64,000 nt of DNA, taken from contig NZ_AP014546.1 of assembly GCF_016592555.1 (NCBI RefSeq), positions 1,054,001-1,118,000 of the forward strand. Direction: 5' to 3'. The notes below the pieces were generated by a model that had not been told where the DNA came from, searched no databases, and was given only the letters and a program-made list of their open reading frames with translations. Shown one piece after another: positions 8,519-18,073 of the stretch. The position numbers and the translations under genes were made by a program. Origin of the DNA: Neptunomonas japonica JAMM 1380. GTDB lineage: Bacteria > Pseudomonadota > Gammaproteobacteria > Pseudomonadales > Balneatricaceae. The first letter of the stretch is position 1. Each line of letters begins with the position of its first letter.

Positions 8519-10327
8519 CTATTCAATAAGTTTTGGTGTGCCGTTTTCAAAAATGGCCCATTGTAGGTGTCGATTAACTTTATTTTCTTCAGTTAACGAC
8601 AGCATGCCTGTCTCGCCTTGTAAGCGTGCGCCTTGTGCGGCACCTAGCTGTTGTAAATATGGATATAGGTTGTATGCATCAATGCCTAAGGCGTACAGCC
8701 TGCCAAAGCGGGTGCCTGTATTGTTGCGTATGGCGTTAAGTGCGCGTCTATTGTCTGACGGAGGGGACAGTACCCACGGGATATCACCAAACATGATGCC
8801 GTTAAGGTCGATATCTGCTGCTGTATTGCTTGCGCCCGAAAAAATCTGCGAGGTGGCATAAACAGGCAGGTCGCCGGCGAAGTAGAATGACAGGATGGGT
8901 TTAATTAGTCGTGCATCTTGCGGGCGAGCAGCAAGTAAAATTGTGTCGGCATCTTGGCGACGTCTTTCTTCAAATTCGAAGTTGAGCCCTGTTGCTTTTC
9001 TTAGTCTGATCGCTCGTGCTTTACTTTCGTCTGTTTTCAATAATTGAGCGATATTTTGGTTGAGTTCCTCTTTGTTGAAAGATGCTCGAGAAACAATGGT
9101 CCCGCCAAGCGAGCTGAACGTATCTGCAAAAGCGGTTTCTGCTCGCTTCCCCCATGCACTATTAGGAGTGAGGATTAAAGCGTAACGTTTTCCGGCATTA
9201 ATTGCTTGGGTGGCTGCATCGCGCGCTTCGTCTTCTGCAGATAGCCCAAACTGGTACAGGTTGCTAGCGCTTCCGTCGGTATAGTTAAGTGCTAAAAAAG
9301 GAAGAGGTAGCGATTCGAACTGGCTGAGAGCGCTGACTTTGTCTTTTTCAAGTGGGCCGATGATTAGCTGAACGTCTTTTTCTTGTGCCGCTTGTAGTAT
9401 TTCATCTGCGGTTGCATAAAGAGCGCTGTCCAAGAATACAAGTTCTGGGGCGCTGTTGCGTTCTTGGTTAGCAAAGTGTGCGGTGCTAATACCATCTTGT
9501 ATTGCTTTGCCCACCTTCTCTAAAGAGCCTGATGTGGGTAGTAAGATGCCTATGCGTGCAACATTGAGCAAATCAATGCTTTGTGGGGAAGCAAGGTTGC
9601 CGGGCATGAGTTGTGCTGCAGGGTGGGCTTGCCATAGGTTTAACCAGTTCTCAATATTGTTGGTTTGCGTTTGGATATCAGCAATGGATCGAGACGCTAG
9701 CGCTAATTCCAGCCAGCCTTGTAGTAGGTAGTTGTTATTAGGTTGCTGTAAAGCGCTGTGTAATTCTGCATCATTAGTTGTTTGTAGTGCCTGCCAGATG
9801 CGGTCGTGTAGAAGCTGTAGCCTTTCTTGGTCCTGAATATAATCAGTGCCTTCGATGAGTATTTTGGCTTCTTCTAAGGATTGCCCATTGAGCCCGTAAG
9901 CATCGGCATATAGTTGCTCGGATAGGAGGGCGTCATCTTCTGGTAGTGTGCTCAGTGATGGCATGTAAGCAAGGTAGCTGAGAGCTTTTTCGCCATCGTT
10001 GTTATCTAGTGCCTGCTGCGTCTGCAGTTTGATGATATTGAACTGCAGCGTTGGCGGTAAATTTGCAGTATCGATATCTTTCAGAATATCGCTCGCACGA
10101 TCCTGCTCACCTTGGGATGCGAGTAATTGGGCTGCTTGTAGCTTAAGCTCTGCTGCGCGAATCGGTGAGGACCGTTGAGCTTGTGACAGCAGTGAGTCGA
10201 CATTCGCTTCTTGGGACGATGATGGCAGGCTGCCTGTTACCAGTGGTGGTGACATTGGCGGCATAGCGCAACCAGCAATAATGCTTGTTAAGGTAACAAT
10301 TAGAGACAGGCGTTTCAAAATCATCAT
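8519..10327 (-). CDS. lpoA: Penicillin-binding protein activator lipoprotein LpoA
   Basis: 602 residues from the ATG at 10325-10327, with AGGGTGA 11 bases upstream; a GTG at 10339 overlaps that site and is rejected. The lipobox IIAGC puts the lipidated Cys at residue 20 of this start. An N-terminal TPR-like helical half (to about 250) is followed by a periplasmic-binding-protein-like half, from [20 protein letters not shown] to the end, as in LpoA. The protein reaches from the outer membrane to stimulate PBP1a. It diverges from rsmI with only 34 bases between the starts. Confidence 0.95.
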   Translation of the reverse strand: MMILKRLSLIVTLTSIIAGCAMPPMSPPLVTGSLPSSSQEANVDSLLSQAQRSSPIRAAELKLQAAQLLASQGEQDRASDILKDIDTANLPPTLQFNIIKLQTQQALDNNDGEKALSYLAYMPSLSTLPEDDALLSEQLYADAYGLNGQSLEEAKILIEGTDYIQDQERLQLLHDRIWQALQTTNDAELHSALQQPNNNYLLQGWLELALASRSIADIQTQTNNIENWLNLWQAHPAAQLMPGNLASPQSIDLLNVARIGILLPTSGSLEKVGKAIQDGISTAHFANQERNSAPELVFLDSALYATADEILQAAQEKDVQLIIGPLEKDKVSALSQFESLPLPFLALNYTDGSASNLYQFGLSAEDEARDAATQAINAGKRYALILTPNSAWGKRAETAFADTFSSLGGTIVSRASFNKEELNQNIAQLLKTDESKARAIRLRKATGLNFEFEERRRQDADTILLAARPQDARLIKPILSFYFAGDLPVYATSQIFSGASNTAADIDLNGIMFGDIPWVLSPPSDNRRALNAIRNNTGTRFGRLYALGIDAYNLYPYLQQLGAAQGARLQGETGMLSLTEENKVNRHLQWAIFENGTPKLIE

Positions 10328-10361
10328 ATACTCTATCACCCTGATGATGGATGGAAAAATT

Positions 10362-11198
10362 ATGTCTGACGCGGTTTTTTATGTTGTAGCCACGCCTATC
10401 GGCAATCTTGGAGATTTAACGCCCCGGGCAGTGGATGTTTTGCAGTCCGTTGCCTTGATTGCTGCCGAAGATACTAGACACAGTGGTCGTTTAATGGCGC
10501 ACTTTAACATTAAAACTCCTATGATTTCAGTGCATGATCATAATGAGCGTCAACGACTGCAGACAATACTGGATAAATTGGCTGCTGGCGACAGTATTGC
10601 ACTGATTTCTGATGCAGGAACGCCATTAATTTCTGATCCTGGGTTTATTGTGGTGCGTGGAGTACGTGAGGCAGGTTATAAAGTTGTGCCTGTGCCCGGG
10701 TGTTGCGCTGTGATTACGGCAATGTGTGCAGCGGGTTTGCCAACTGATCGATTTGTTTTTGAAGGCTTTCTGCCTGCAAAAAGATCGGGGCGCCAGCAAA
10801 AGCTATCGATGATTGAGTTCGAAACGCGAACGGTTATCTATTATGAGTCAACGCATCGGATTCTTGATTCATTGCAAGATATGATCGAAGTATTGGGTTC
10901 CGAGCGTTATGTGGTTTTAGCAAGAGAGCTAACTAAAACGTTTGAGACGATACATGGTGATAATGTAGGTGCTTTACTGGAGTGGGTTAAGCAGGATGCT
11001 AATCAGCAAAAGGGTGAGTTTGTTGTTCTGATTCAAGGTGTCGAGCTGATTGAAGAGGAGGGCTTGTCTGTTGAGTCTTTGAAGGTGCTGGATGTGTTGT
11101 TAAGTGAGTTGCCAGTTAAGCAGGCAGCGGCCTTGACTGCAAAAATCACAGGTGAGAAGAAGAATGCGCTTTATCAAGAGGCTTTATCTCGTAAGTAG
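10362..11198 (+). CDS. rsmI: 16S rRNA 2'-O-ribose C1402 methyltransferase RsmI
   Basis: 278 residues from the ATG at 10362 ([19 protein letters not shown]); longer in-frame starts back to 10281 run into lpoA. Family hallmarks are [47 protein letters not shown] and FEGFLPAKR, all of the tetrapyrrole-methylase-type fold. RsmI methylates the ribose of C1402 in the 16S P site. RsmH, encoded downstream in the dcw cluster, modifies the same nucleotide's base. The rnpB promoter begins immediately after the stop codon. Confidence 0.97.
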   Translation: MSDAVFYVVATPIGNLGDLTPRAVDVLQSVALIAAEDTRHSGRLMAHFNIKTPMISVHDHNERQRLQTILDKLAAGDSIALISDAGTPLISDPGFIVVRGVREAGYKVVPVPGCCAVITAMCAAGLPTDRFVFEGFLPAKRSGRQQKLSMIEFETRTVIYYESTHRILDSLQDMIEVLGSERYVVLARELTKTFETIHGDNVGALLEWVKQDANQQKGEFVVLIQGVELIEEEGLSVESLKVLDVLLSELPVKQAAALTAKITGEKKNALYQEALSRK

Positions 11199-11226
11199 TT
11201 GCTTCTCGTCTGATTGTTGGTATCCT
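11199..11226 (+). promoter_or_regulatory. rnpB promoter
   Basis: TTGCTT (11199-11204), a 16-base spacer, and an extended -10 TGGTATCCT with the hexamer at 11221-11226. The start predicted about seven bases downstream (11233) is exactly the 5' base of the RNase P P1 helix. The GCGCCC stretch after the -10 box is a GC-rich discriminator, as in stringently controlled stable-RNA promoters. Confidence 0.8.
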
Positions 11227-11232
11227 TGCGCC

Positions 11233-11607
<375 letters not shown>

Positions 11608-12026
11608 CTTTTTTCCTCTAAAAATTCAAATGCTTGTAATTCAAGCCGCTTTAAGCCTCCCTTATTTATTCTGAGTGGTCTTTTCATTATTAATGTTTGG
11701 TGTAAAGTCCTTTGTCGTAAATAGATTGTGAAATCTTCAGCGAGTGTTAACTCTTTATGCCTGAAACTAAGGCTATATATAAAATTGTGTATACATCAGT
11801 CTTTGTAATGTAGTGAAACGCTTTGTGGATATTTGTTTTTTTGATAAATATTGTTGGGCGACAGCGCGCATTATTTGAGCTAGTCTGCGTAAAGCTAATG
11901 GATTGGCAGCTTTCTCTACTGAAAAAGTTTTAGTGTGAAAGGGCGTTTCTGAGGCTGGGTTTGTAGTTTATGTAAATACAATTTTTATCCTAGATAATAA
12001 AGAATAGGTATTCCCTGAGGCGCTAT
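11608..12026. other. Intergenic region between rnpB and the surface-lipoprotein gene
   Basis: 419 bases, AT-rich, with no convincing open frame. A weak promoter candidate is TTGTAG (11961-11966), 16 bases, TTTTAT (11983-11988). A perfect short palindrome GAATA-GG-TATTC lies at 12002-12013, next to the ribosome-binding site of the following gene. I looked for a Fur box and found only a poor match (about 9 of 14 core positions at AGATAATAAAGAATA). Confidence 0.5.
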
Positions 12027-12923
12027 ATGAAAAAAACTGCTCTATTTTTACCATTAAGTATTTTGTCAGCATCCGTGCTTCTTGTTGGTTGTGGGGGAGG
12101 CGGGGGCTCATCTGTTAAGTCGGCAGGAGCTGCGCCGGCCACGCTTATAACAAGCAATCCAGCGTCATTTGATGCGGTCACTAATGAGGTGGATTACACC
12201 GCGTTAGGCCCTGTGGCGACATCTGCTGTGGATAGAGGGATTAGCCAGACGTCAAGGACTGACTTGACATATAATTCGAGTGGTGATTTGACTAAGCTGG
12301 TGGTGACGACTCCTGGCTCAACGGTTACTTGGGATTCGACAAGTGGTGATACGCAGACCCCGGTGCCAGGTTTTTCTGATCATATTGTGTTAAGTGATGC
12401 TGCAAATAGTTATGACATGTTGGTGGTAGACACTGATTTTGACTATCAAGCATTCGGTGTTTGGAGAACGGGTAATGGTACGGCGGCAGGTGTTATAGGT
12501 GGCTTAAGTTTTGGCTTGAAAACGGCCTCGGTTCCGGTGACTGGAAATGCAACCTTTACCGGTCAATTGGTTGGGACTTATATTAATGCCATAGGGCAGG
12601 GTAATTTTGTGAAGGGTGCTGTGTCTATTAACTCTGACTTTGCGGCGCGTTCTCTTGCCTTCTCTACTAGTGGTACGAGTACCATTAACCCAAGTAGCGG
12701 AGCGACTTCAGCGATATCTAGTTTAGATATGACGGGTACGCTTACTTATGGTGCAGGGGCCAATGCATTTTCAGGAGGAGTGTCTACTGCAGGAACGGGT
12801 CTAACTGGAACAGCAAGTGGTGCTTTCTATGGGCCTAATGCTGCTGAAATTGGTGGTGTGTTCAATGTTAAAGCGGCTTCTGGGGTTGAGTTTTATTCGG
12901 GCTCATTTGGCGCTAAGCAATAA
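12027..12923 (+). CDS. TbpB-like surface lipoprotein, probable Slam cargo
   Basis: 298 residues. Lipobox LLVGC gives a lipidated Cys22, followed by five Gly and two Ser, a flexible tether. The C-terminal half is rich in Gly/Ser/Thr beta strands and contains GAFYGPNAAEIGGVF, a close match to the GAFYGPKAEELGG-type motif of transferrin-binding protein B beta-barrel domains, and it ends with SFGAKQ. Only one barrel-like domain is present, so it resembles HpuA/hemophilin-size proteins more than two-lobed TbpB. The ribosome-binding site GAGG lies six bases before the ATG. A Slam gene follows six bases downstream. The ligand is unknown. Confidence 0.8.
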   Translation: MKKTALFLPLSILSASVLLVGCGGGGGSSVKSAGAAPATLITSNPASFDAVTNEVDYTALGPVATSAVDRGISQTSRTDLTYNSSGDLTKLVVTTPGSTVTWDSTSGDTQTPVPGFSDHIVLSDAANSYDMLVVDTDFDYQAFGVWRTGNGTAAGVIGGLSFGLKTASVPVTGNATFTGQLVGTYINAIGQGNFVKGAVSINSDFAARSLAFSTSGTSTINPSSGATSAISSLDMTGTLTYGAGANAFSGGVSTAGTGLTGTASGAFYGPNAAEIGGVFNVKAASGVEFYSGSFGAKQ

Positions 12924-12929
12924 TAAACT

Positions 12930-14156
12930 ATGAAATATGCTTCACTTGTAAGTACTGCCTCATTTTTACTAGTTCTGGGGCAGTACTCGTTTGCATCTGA
13001 GAATGTAGTTGCTGGGGAAGAGAGTGCTGTAGTTTCTGCGAAGCAGCGTTCTTTGCAGAAGCTGTTTGTAATGGGGTTGCTTACCCTTGAGCAGCGAGAT
13101 TATAAAGCCTCTATTGCGATTTTTTCAGAGATGCTAAAGAAAACTGATAGCCCGCGAGTTAGGCTTGAGCTTGCGCGAGCGTTGTTTTTGGATCGGCAGT
13201 TTACTGCGAGTAAAGCAAATTTTCAGAAAGTGCTTTTTAAAGAGGGAGTTCCTTGGGGCGTAAAGCAAAATATTCGCCAGTACCTTAATCAAATTGATAA
13301 TGATATTGGTTTTATTAAGCTAGGAGTCTCTTTCGTTAGTGACTCTAACCCAAGTAATTTTACTTCCAGCGAAGAAGTTAGTATTTCAGGGCGCTCTTTT
13401 AAAGTTGTTCGTCCAGAAGGCGATCAGGAAGCGAAGGGTGTTCGTTATAATATGAATAGCGGGTTTCCGTTGTCTGCCGATTCGCGTACTCAGGCTTTTT
13501 TAAACATCTCTTTTAGCGACTTTCAGGGCGGTGACTTGGATCGTTGGTTGGGCGATGTAGGAATTGTTTCGTCTTTTGAGGCGCTGCCTAAAGTTAAAGC
13601 TAAGGCTGGGTTAGAGTACTCAGAAAAAAATGGAAACAAGCAATACGACTTCTCTTACTTGAGTGTTTTTTATACCCCTAGCGTTATCGATCAGTTTAGT
13701 TTTCGGCATGAAGTGAGGGTAGCAAAACTCGCTGTTGATGGTGCCTCACATCTTGATGCAGATGTCTACAGGGTGGCTACGATTTTTACTAGCCCATTAA
13801 AGAGCGGAATGTTTCTTGATGGAGGGCTGACTATTGATAAGTCGGTTGCACGGGAGAATCCTTACTCTTATCACGAAGGTGTTCTGTCTTTAGGGCTTGA
13901 TTTACCTGTTAACGACTGGGCTTTTAAGTTATCTAGCTCTTTAGGTATGCGCTTATACGGAGAGGTTGATCCCTTTTTTGGTGAGCGGCGCCGCGATACT
14001 AATAAGAAACTTGGTTTCTTGTTAAGCAATAAAACGATTCATTCATACGGTTATAAGCCTGAAGTCGGTGTGACGTATGAGCAAAATGATTCCTCTCTGG
14101 CTTTTTTTGAATACGATAAAATTAGTCTGGTTTTTAGCCTTAAAGAAAGTTACTAG
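12930..14156 (+). CDS. Surface lipoprotein assembly modifier (Slam-like, DUF560)
   Basis: 408 residues. A Sec signal peptide (about 1-22) is followed by an N-terminal helical, TPR-like region (about 40-125: LEQRDYKASIAIFSEMLKK, RVRLELARALFLDRQF), then a region of alternating hydrophobic strands to the C-terminus, consistent with a 14-strand outer-membrane barrel (FAFFEYDKI-like strands, final F-S-L-K end). This two-part layout is that of Slam proteins, which move specific lipoproteins across the outer membrane. Coupling to the upstream lipoprotein gene (six-base gap, weak own ribosome-binding site) supports cargo/translocon pairing. It is somewhat shorter than neisserial Slam. Family call from pattern only. 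Confidence 0.78.
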   Translation: MKYASLVSTASFLLVLGQYSFASENVVAGEESAVVSAKQRSLQKLFVMGLLTLEQRDYKASIAIFSEMLKKTDSPRVRLELARALFLDRQFTASKANFQKVLFKEGVPWGVKQNIRQYLNQIDNDIGFIKLGVSFVSDSNPSNFTSSEEVSISGRSFKVVRPEGDQEAKGVRYNMNSGFPLSADSRTQAFLNISFSDFQGGDLDRWLGDVGIVSSFEALPKVKAKAGLEYSEKNGNKQYDFSYLSVFYTPSVIDQFSFRHEVRVAKLAVDGASHLDADVYRVATIFTSPLKSGMFLDGGLTIDKSVARENPYSYHEGVLSLGLDLPVNDWAFKLSSSLGMRLYGEVDPFFGERRRDTNKKLGFLLSNKTIHSYGYKPEVGVTYEQNDSSLAFFEYDKISLVFSLKESY

Positions 14157-14467
14157 TGTTGGCTTTGTTGGTAGAATGAGCTATTAATTTATCTGAATCC
14201 CCCTGTGCTTGGCTTTGTACTCTATTTCAAAGCAAGTATTGTCTTTGATTGTTGTAGTGGTTTGGCTGTTTTTGAATATTTCTTATGTTATCTCTTTTTT
14301 CTTCCCCTATTCCAAAAAGCGCCTTCCAGTCTTGTCTTTGTTGCGTCTGTAATTAATTGACTGAAATATAAGCGCTTTATCTGGCTTTGAATAATCGGGG
14401 GGGCAATTACTGCAGAATCGATGCTGTTTTTCCTTGTATTTAGGGCGTTGTCGGCGTTGTGCCACGC

Positions 14468-14496
14468 TTGCAAAAAAGGGGGGTAGTTTCTATAGT
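14468..14496 (+). promoter_or_regulatory. mra (dcw cluster) promoter
   Basis: TTGCAA (14468-14473), a 17-base spacer with a GGGGGG tract, and TATAGT (14491-14496). The predicted start near 14503 falls just before the MraZ repeats. Confidence 0.7.
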
Positions 14497-14504
14497 ATGT
14501 ATTA

Positions 14505-14530
14505 GTGGGTAAATGTGGGTAAATGTGGTT
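14505..14530 (+). promoter_or_regulatory. MraZ operator: three 10-bp-spaced repeats
   Basis: GTGGGT (14505-14510), GTGGGT (14515-14520) and GTGGTT (14525-14530) are separated by AAAT each time. MraZ is known in E. coli and Mycoplasma to bind tandem GTGGG-type repeats with helical-turn spacing upstream of its own gene. Their place just after the -10 box fits autorepression of the cluster. Confidence 0.82.
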
Positions 14531-14558
14531 TTTTATGAAGAAATTGGGTGAGTAAGCG

Positions 14559-15011
14559 ATGTTTCGCGGCGTTAATCAGATAAATCTGGATGTGAAAGGC
14601 CGAATGGCCATTCCCGCCCGCTACCGAGAGATGATCTCGGTACAGTGTGCTGGGCATCTGGTTTTAACGATTGATACTGAAGAGCGTTGCCTGTTGCTTT
14701 ACCCCATTGATGAGTGGGAAATCATACAAGCGAAGATTGATGCGTTGCCAAGCCTTAACCCTGTAGCACGGCGCTTACAGCGTTTGTTAGTTGGGCATGC
14801 TTCAGATTTAGATATGGATAGCCATGGCCGCTTGTTAATACCTGCGCTGCTTCGTGAATATGCAGGACTAGAGAAAAAGACCATTTTGCTAGGTCAGGGG
14901 CGGAAGTTTGAAATTTGGGACGAGGCGAACTGGAACGCGACTCGTGACAGATACTTACAGGAAGTCGAAACTGAGGAGTTGCCTGATGCGCTACTCAATT
15001 TGTCACTTTAA
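14559..15011 (+). CDS. mraZ: Transcriptional regulator MraZ
   Basis: 150 residues, close to the usual 152. Two SpoVT-AbrB-type DNA-binding repeats are visible: MFRGVNQINLDVKGRMAIPA at the N-terminus, and DLDMDSHGRLLIPALLREYA in the second half; both show the D-x-x-G-R-hhIP pattern. MraZ forms rings that bind the repeats upstream and repress the dcw operon. First gene of the cluster; rsmH follows closely. Confidence 0.97.
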   Translation: MFRGVNQINLDVKGRMAIPARYREMISVQCAGHLVLTIDTEERCLLLYPIDEWEIIQAKIDALPSLNPVARRLQRLLVGHASDLDMDSHGRLLIPALLREYAGLEKKTILLGQGRKFEIWDEANWNATRDRYLQEVETEELPDALLNLSL

Positions 15012-15032
15012 TATTTTATGCAGGGTCTTTCT

Positions 15033-15974
15033 GTGAGTACTGAATCATTACAACATATTACTGTATTACTTGATGAAGCCGTGACCGCATTGGTTCAGGA
15101 TCCTGATGGGTTCTATGTCGATGGTACATTTGGCCGAGGTGGGCACTCATCACTCGTTCTTAATCACCTGTCAGGTAATGGGCGTTTGATGGCGATTGAT
15201 AAAGATCTTGAAGCCATTGCTTGTGCTAACACAAGGTTTGCTGATGACTCCCGATTTGAAATCGCGCATGGTTCTTTTTCAGAACTGCAACAATTTGTGA
15301 CTGATCGGGATATGTTTGGTGAGGTCGATGGTATTTTGCTTGATTTGGGGGTGAGTTCCCCTCAGCTTGACGACCCGACGCGTGGCTTTAGTTTTCAGAA
15401 CGATGGGCCGTTGGATATGCGTATGGATACCACGACGGGTGAAAGTGTTGCGCAGTGGATTATGCGGGCGTCACAAGAAGAGATTGCTGATGTTATCTAC
15501 ACTTACGGTGAAGATAAGCATGGTCGACGAATGGCAAAAGCGGTAGTAGAAGCCAGAGCTGAAGCTCCCATTGAAACAACCGGACGGTTGGCGAAAATAA
15601 TTTCTGATGCTAATCCGTCTTGGGAGAAAGGCAAGCATCCTGCTACTCGTGCTTTCCAGGCTTTTCGCATACATATAAACCGAGAATTAGAAGATTTAGA
15701 AAAATGTCTGGATCAATCGCTTGAATCACTAAAAGTAGGTGGGCGCTTAGTGATTATTAGCTTTCATTCATTAGAAGACCGAATCGTGAAGCGCTTTATT
15801 CGAAAGCACGTCAAAGGTGATGATCACTTGCCACTTAACATTCCGGTTACTAACGATATGCTAAATCAGCGGCTTAAAGCGGTTGGCAAAATGATTAAAG
15901 CTAGTGCAACGGAGGTGGATGAAAATCCACGTTCACGCAGTGCAGTTATGCGTATAGCAACAAAAATTGCTTGA
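15033..15974 (+). CDS. rsmH: 16S rRNA N4-cytosine-1402 methyltransferase RsmH (MraW)
   Basis: 313 residues from the GTG at 15033, which has AGGG seven bases upstream (15022-15025) and gives exactly the E. coli length. The ATG at 15018 has no ribosome-binding site. Motifs: HITVLLDEAVTAL, the SAM-binding YVDGTFGRGGHSSLVL, and DGILLDLGVSSPQLDDPTRG; FHSLEDRIVKRF near the end is also conserved. RsmH methylates C1402 of 16S rRNA together with RsmI. The stop lies upstream of the ftsL start. Confidence 0.95.
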   Translation: MSTESLQHITVLLDEAVTALVQDPDGFYVDGTFGRGGHSSLVLNHLSGNGRLMAIDKDLEAIACANTRFADDSRFEIAHGSFSELQQFVTDRDMFGEVDGILLDLGVSSPQLDDPTRGFSFQNDGPLDMRMDTTTGESVAQWIMRASQEEIADVIYTYGEDKHGRRMAKAVVEARAEAPIETTGRLAKIISDANPSWEKGKHPATRAFQAFRIHINRELEDLEKCLDQSLESLKVGGRLVIISFHSLEDRIVKRFIRKHVKGDDHLPLNIPVTNDMLNQRLKAVGKMIKASATEVDENPRSRSAVMRIATKIA

Positions 15975-16017
15975 TGAAGTACCACTACGAAAACATAAAG
16001 TATTAAAGGTATTCATT

Positions 16018-16365
16018 TTGTTTTTATTACCAGCAGGGTTGATCAGAAACAAAGATGTTACTACATTGCCGGTTCTTGGCTTGGATGCAGTAGCTCGCCC
16101 TGTTTTTATCGTCTCTGTATTGGTGATTTTAATAGTTTGTAGTTCATTATCGGTTACTTATTCTGCTTTTCAATACAGACTTTTGTTTAATAAACAACAG
16201 GTTCTGGTACAGCAGTGGGATGAGTTTCAGGTTGAATGGGGACAGTTATTACTTGAGCAAAGTGCATTAGGAACCAACAACCGAGTTGAACAAGTGGCTA
16301 GAAAGCAATTGAAGATGATGACGCCACAGCCCGCCATGATAGAGATTGTTCAATATGAGCGATAA
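16018..16365 (+). CDS. ftsL: Cell division protein FtsL
   Basis: About 115 residues if translation starts at the TTG at 16018, which has AAAGG eight bases upstream. No ATG or GTG exists in this frame; another TTG at 15967 would overlap rsmH and lacks a ribosome-binding site. The protein has a short cytoplasmic tail, one membrane helix (PVFIVSVLVILIVCSSLSVTY), and a periplasmic leucine-zipper-like coiled coil (FNKQQVLVQQWDEFQVEWGQ). It ends with KMMTPQPAMIEIVQYE, a typical FtsL C-terminus. FtsL joins FtsB and FtsQ in the divisome. It overlaps ftsI by 11 bases. Confidence 0.88.
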   Translation: MFLLPAGLIRNKDVTTLPVLGLDAVARPVFIVSVLVILIVCSSLSVTYSAFQYRLLFNKQQVLVQQWDEFQVEWGQLLLEQSALGTNNRVEQVARKQLKMMTPQPAMIEIVQYER

Positions 16366-18073
16366 TCCCGATCTTCCCGTTGTTGAATCTGCAGGGCGTA
16401 GTTGGCGTTTGATCTTGGTATTTGTGCTGTTGCTTCTTGTTGCTGGTGGTATTGTCACTAAATTAGTTTCTCTTTATACATTGGATCAAGACTTCTTGCA
16501 GCGTCAAGGCGATGCTCGGAGTTTAAGAACAATGCTGGTGCCTTCTCATCGAGGCATTATAACCGATAGGAATGGCGAGCCTTTGGCCGTTAGTGCACCT
16601 GTTGCTACTATTTGGGCTGATCCTAGTAAAGCGGATACGCACCATCAAGGATTGAAGCGCCTCGCTTATTTATTGGATGTAAAGCGCAGTGACTTGGTAG
16701 CTAAGCTTGAGAAGAATAGTAAGCGTCAGTTTATCTATCTTAAGCGTCAGGTAGCACCTGAGTTAGCTGAACAAATAGACACATTAAAGGTGCCAGGTAT
16801 ACATGTAGATGTAGACTACAAACGCTATTACCCTGCAGGTGAGGTTTCGACTCATCTAGTCGGCTTTACAGGCATTGAAGGTAATGGCCAAGAGGGGATG
16901 GAGCTGGCCTATGATGAGTGGTTAAGTGGCGAGCCCGGGCGTAAATTGGTTATGCAGGATCGTTTGGGCCGAACCATTAAGCATATTAAATCTATAGAGC
17001 AAGCTAAACCAGGGCAAGACATCCAGTTAAGTATCGACTTGCGTCTTCAATATATGGCGTATCGTGAGTTGAAAGCAGTGGTGCAGGCACATAAAGCAGA
17101 TTCAGCATCAGCGGTGGTGTTAGACGCAAAAACGGGTGAAGTGTTAGCAATGGTTAACCAGCCTTCTTATAACCCAAATGATCGTAGCAGCATTGATGTA
17201 AAAGGCCTGCGTAATCGTGCTGTTACAGACTTGTTTGAGCCAGGTTCCACCATGAAGCCTTTGACCATTGCAGCGGCATTGATGAGTGGAAAATATACAA
17301 CTAAATCTATTATTGATACGACTCCTGGATATATAAAAATACGCAGTAGTACTATTCGTGATCACCGTAACTACGGAAAGCTAAACCTTACATCAATTAT
17401 TACTAAATCAAGTAATGTGGGCGCGACGAAGCTTGCGCTGAGCTTGCACGAAGATGCCATTAGAAATTTATTTCATAATGTCGGTTTAGGGCAGTCCTCA
17501 GGAACAGGGTTCCCGGGAGAGCGAAATGGTAGCTTGCCATATTATCCTGCTAAGCGTGTGGTCGAGCGCGCTACCATGTCTTATGGTTACGGCTTGTCGG
17601 TAACACCGTTGCAATTAGCACAAGCGTATCTGCCTTTAGCAAATGATGGCGTTGCTTTGCCAGCCAGCTTGATCAAGCTTGATGAAGCGGCAAAAGGTAG
17701 TCGAGTTATGCCAGCGACGATAGCAAATAGTGTTTTAAGAATGATGGAAACAGTGACTCAAAGCGGAGGGACTGGGCGCCGTGCAGCCGTACATGGCTAT
17801 CGAGTTGCTGGAAAAACGGGCACTGTGCATAAAACCAGTCAAGGTGGTTATGCCGATGATAAGTATATAGCTGTATTCTCTGGTGTTGTCCCTGTTTCAG
17901 CCCCGCGAATTGTTGTTGTTGTCATGGTAAATAACCCCAAAGGTCAGGAATACTATGGTGGTGAGGTTGCCGCGCCAGTTTTTTCTCGTGTTTCAAGTAA
18001 TGCATTGCGTTTGCTCAATGTGGCACCAGATCAATGGCCAGATGAACCCGTACAGACGATGGTGATGAAATGA
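16355..18073 (+). CDS. ftsI: Peptidoglycan D,D-transpeptidase FtsI (PBP3)
   Basis: 572 residues from the ATG at 16355. One N-terminal membrane helix (about 18-40) and a PBP dimerisation domain precede the transpeptidase domain with S298-T-M-K, SSN (352-354) and KTG (487-489), a complete catalytic set. PBP3 crosslinks septal peptidoglycan and pairs with FtsW, encoded downstream. It overlaps ftsL at its start and murE by four bases (ATGA) at its end. Confidence 0.98.
   Translation: MSDNPDLPVVESAGRSWRLILVFVLLLLVAGGIVTKLVSLYTLDQDFLQRQGDARSLRTMLVPSHRGIITDRNGEPLAVSAPVATIWADPSKADTHHQGLKRLAYLLDVKRSDLVAKLEKNSKRQFIYLKRQVAPELAEQIDTLKVPGIHVDVDYKRYYPAGEVSTHLVGFTGIEGNGQEGMELAYDEWLSGEPGRKLVMQDRLGRTIKHIKSIEQAKPGQDIQLSIDLRLQYMAYRELKAVVQAHKADSASAVVLDAKTGEVLAMVNQPSYNPNDRSSIDVKGLRNRAVTDLFEPGSTMKPLTIAAALMSGKYTTKSIIDTTPGYIKIRSSTIRDHRNYGKLNLTSIITKSSNVGATKLALSLHEDAIRNLFHNVGLGQSSGTGFPGERNGSLPYYPAKRVVERATMSYGYGLSVTPLQLAQAYLPLANDGVALPASLIKLDEAAKGSRVMPATIANSVLRMMETVTQSGGTGRRAAVHGYRVAGKTGTVHKTSQGGYADDKYIAVFSGVVPVSAPRIVVVVMVNNPKGQEYYGGEVAAPVFSRVSSNALRLLNVAPDQWPDEPVQTMVMK

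Larger units (their letters stand above)
14157..14558. other. Intergenic region upstream of the dcw cluster
   Basis: 402 bases. The first ~300 hold no convincing gene or hairpin; a 61-codon frame on the minus strand (14288-14473) has no ribosome-binding site or family resemblance. The last ~90 bases carry the mra promoter and MraZ repeats, listed separately. Confidence 0.6.

Noticed and set aside
11993..12007. Fur box in front of the surface-lipoprotein gene
   Set aside because: Only about 9 of 14 core positions match, much poorer than the fbp sites.
14288..14473. 61-codon minus-strand frame upstream of mraZ
   Set aside because: No ribosome-binding site, unlike any family, and it runs against the dcw promoter.
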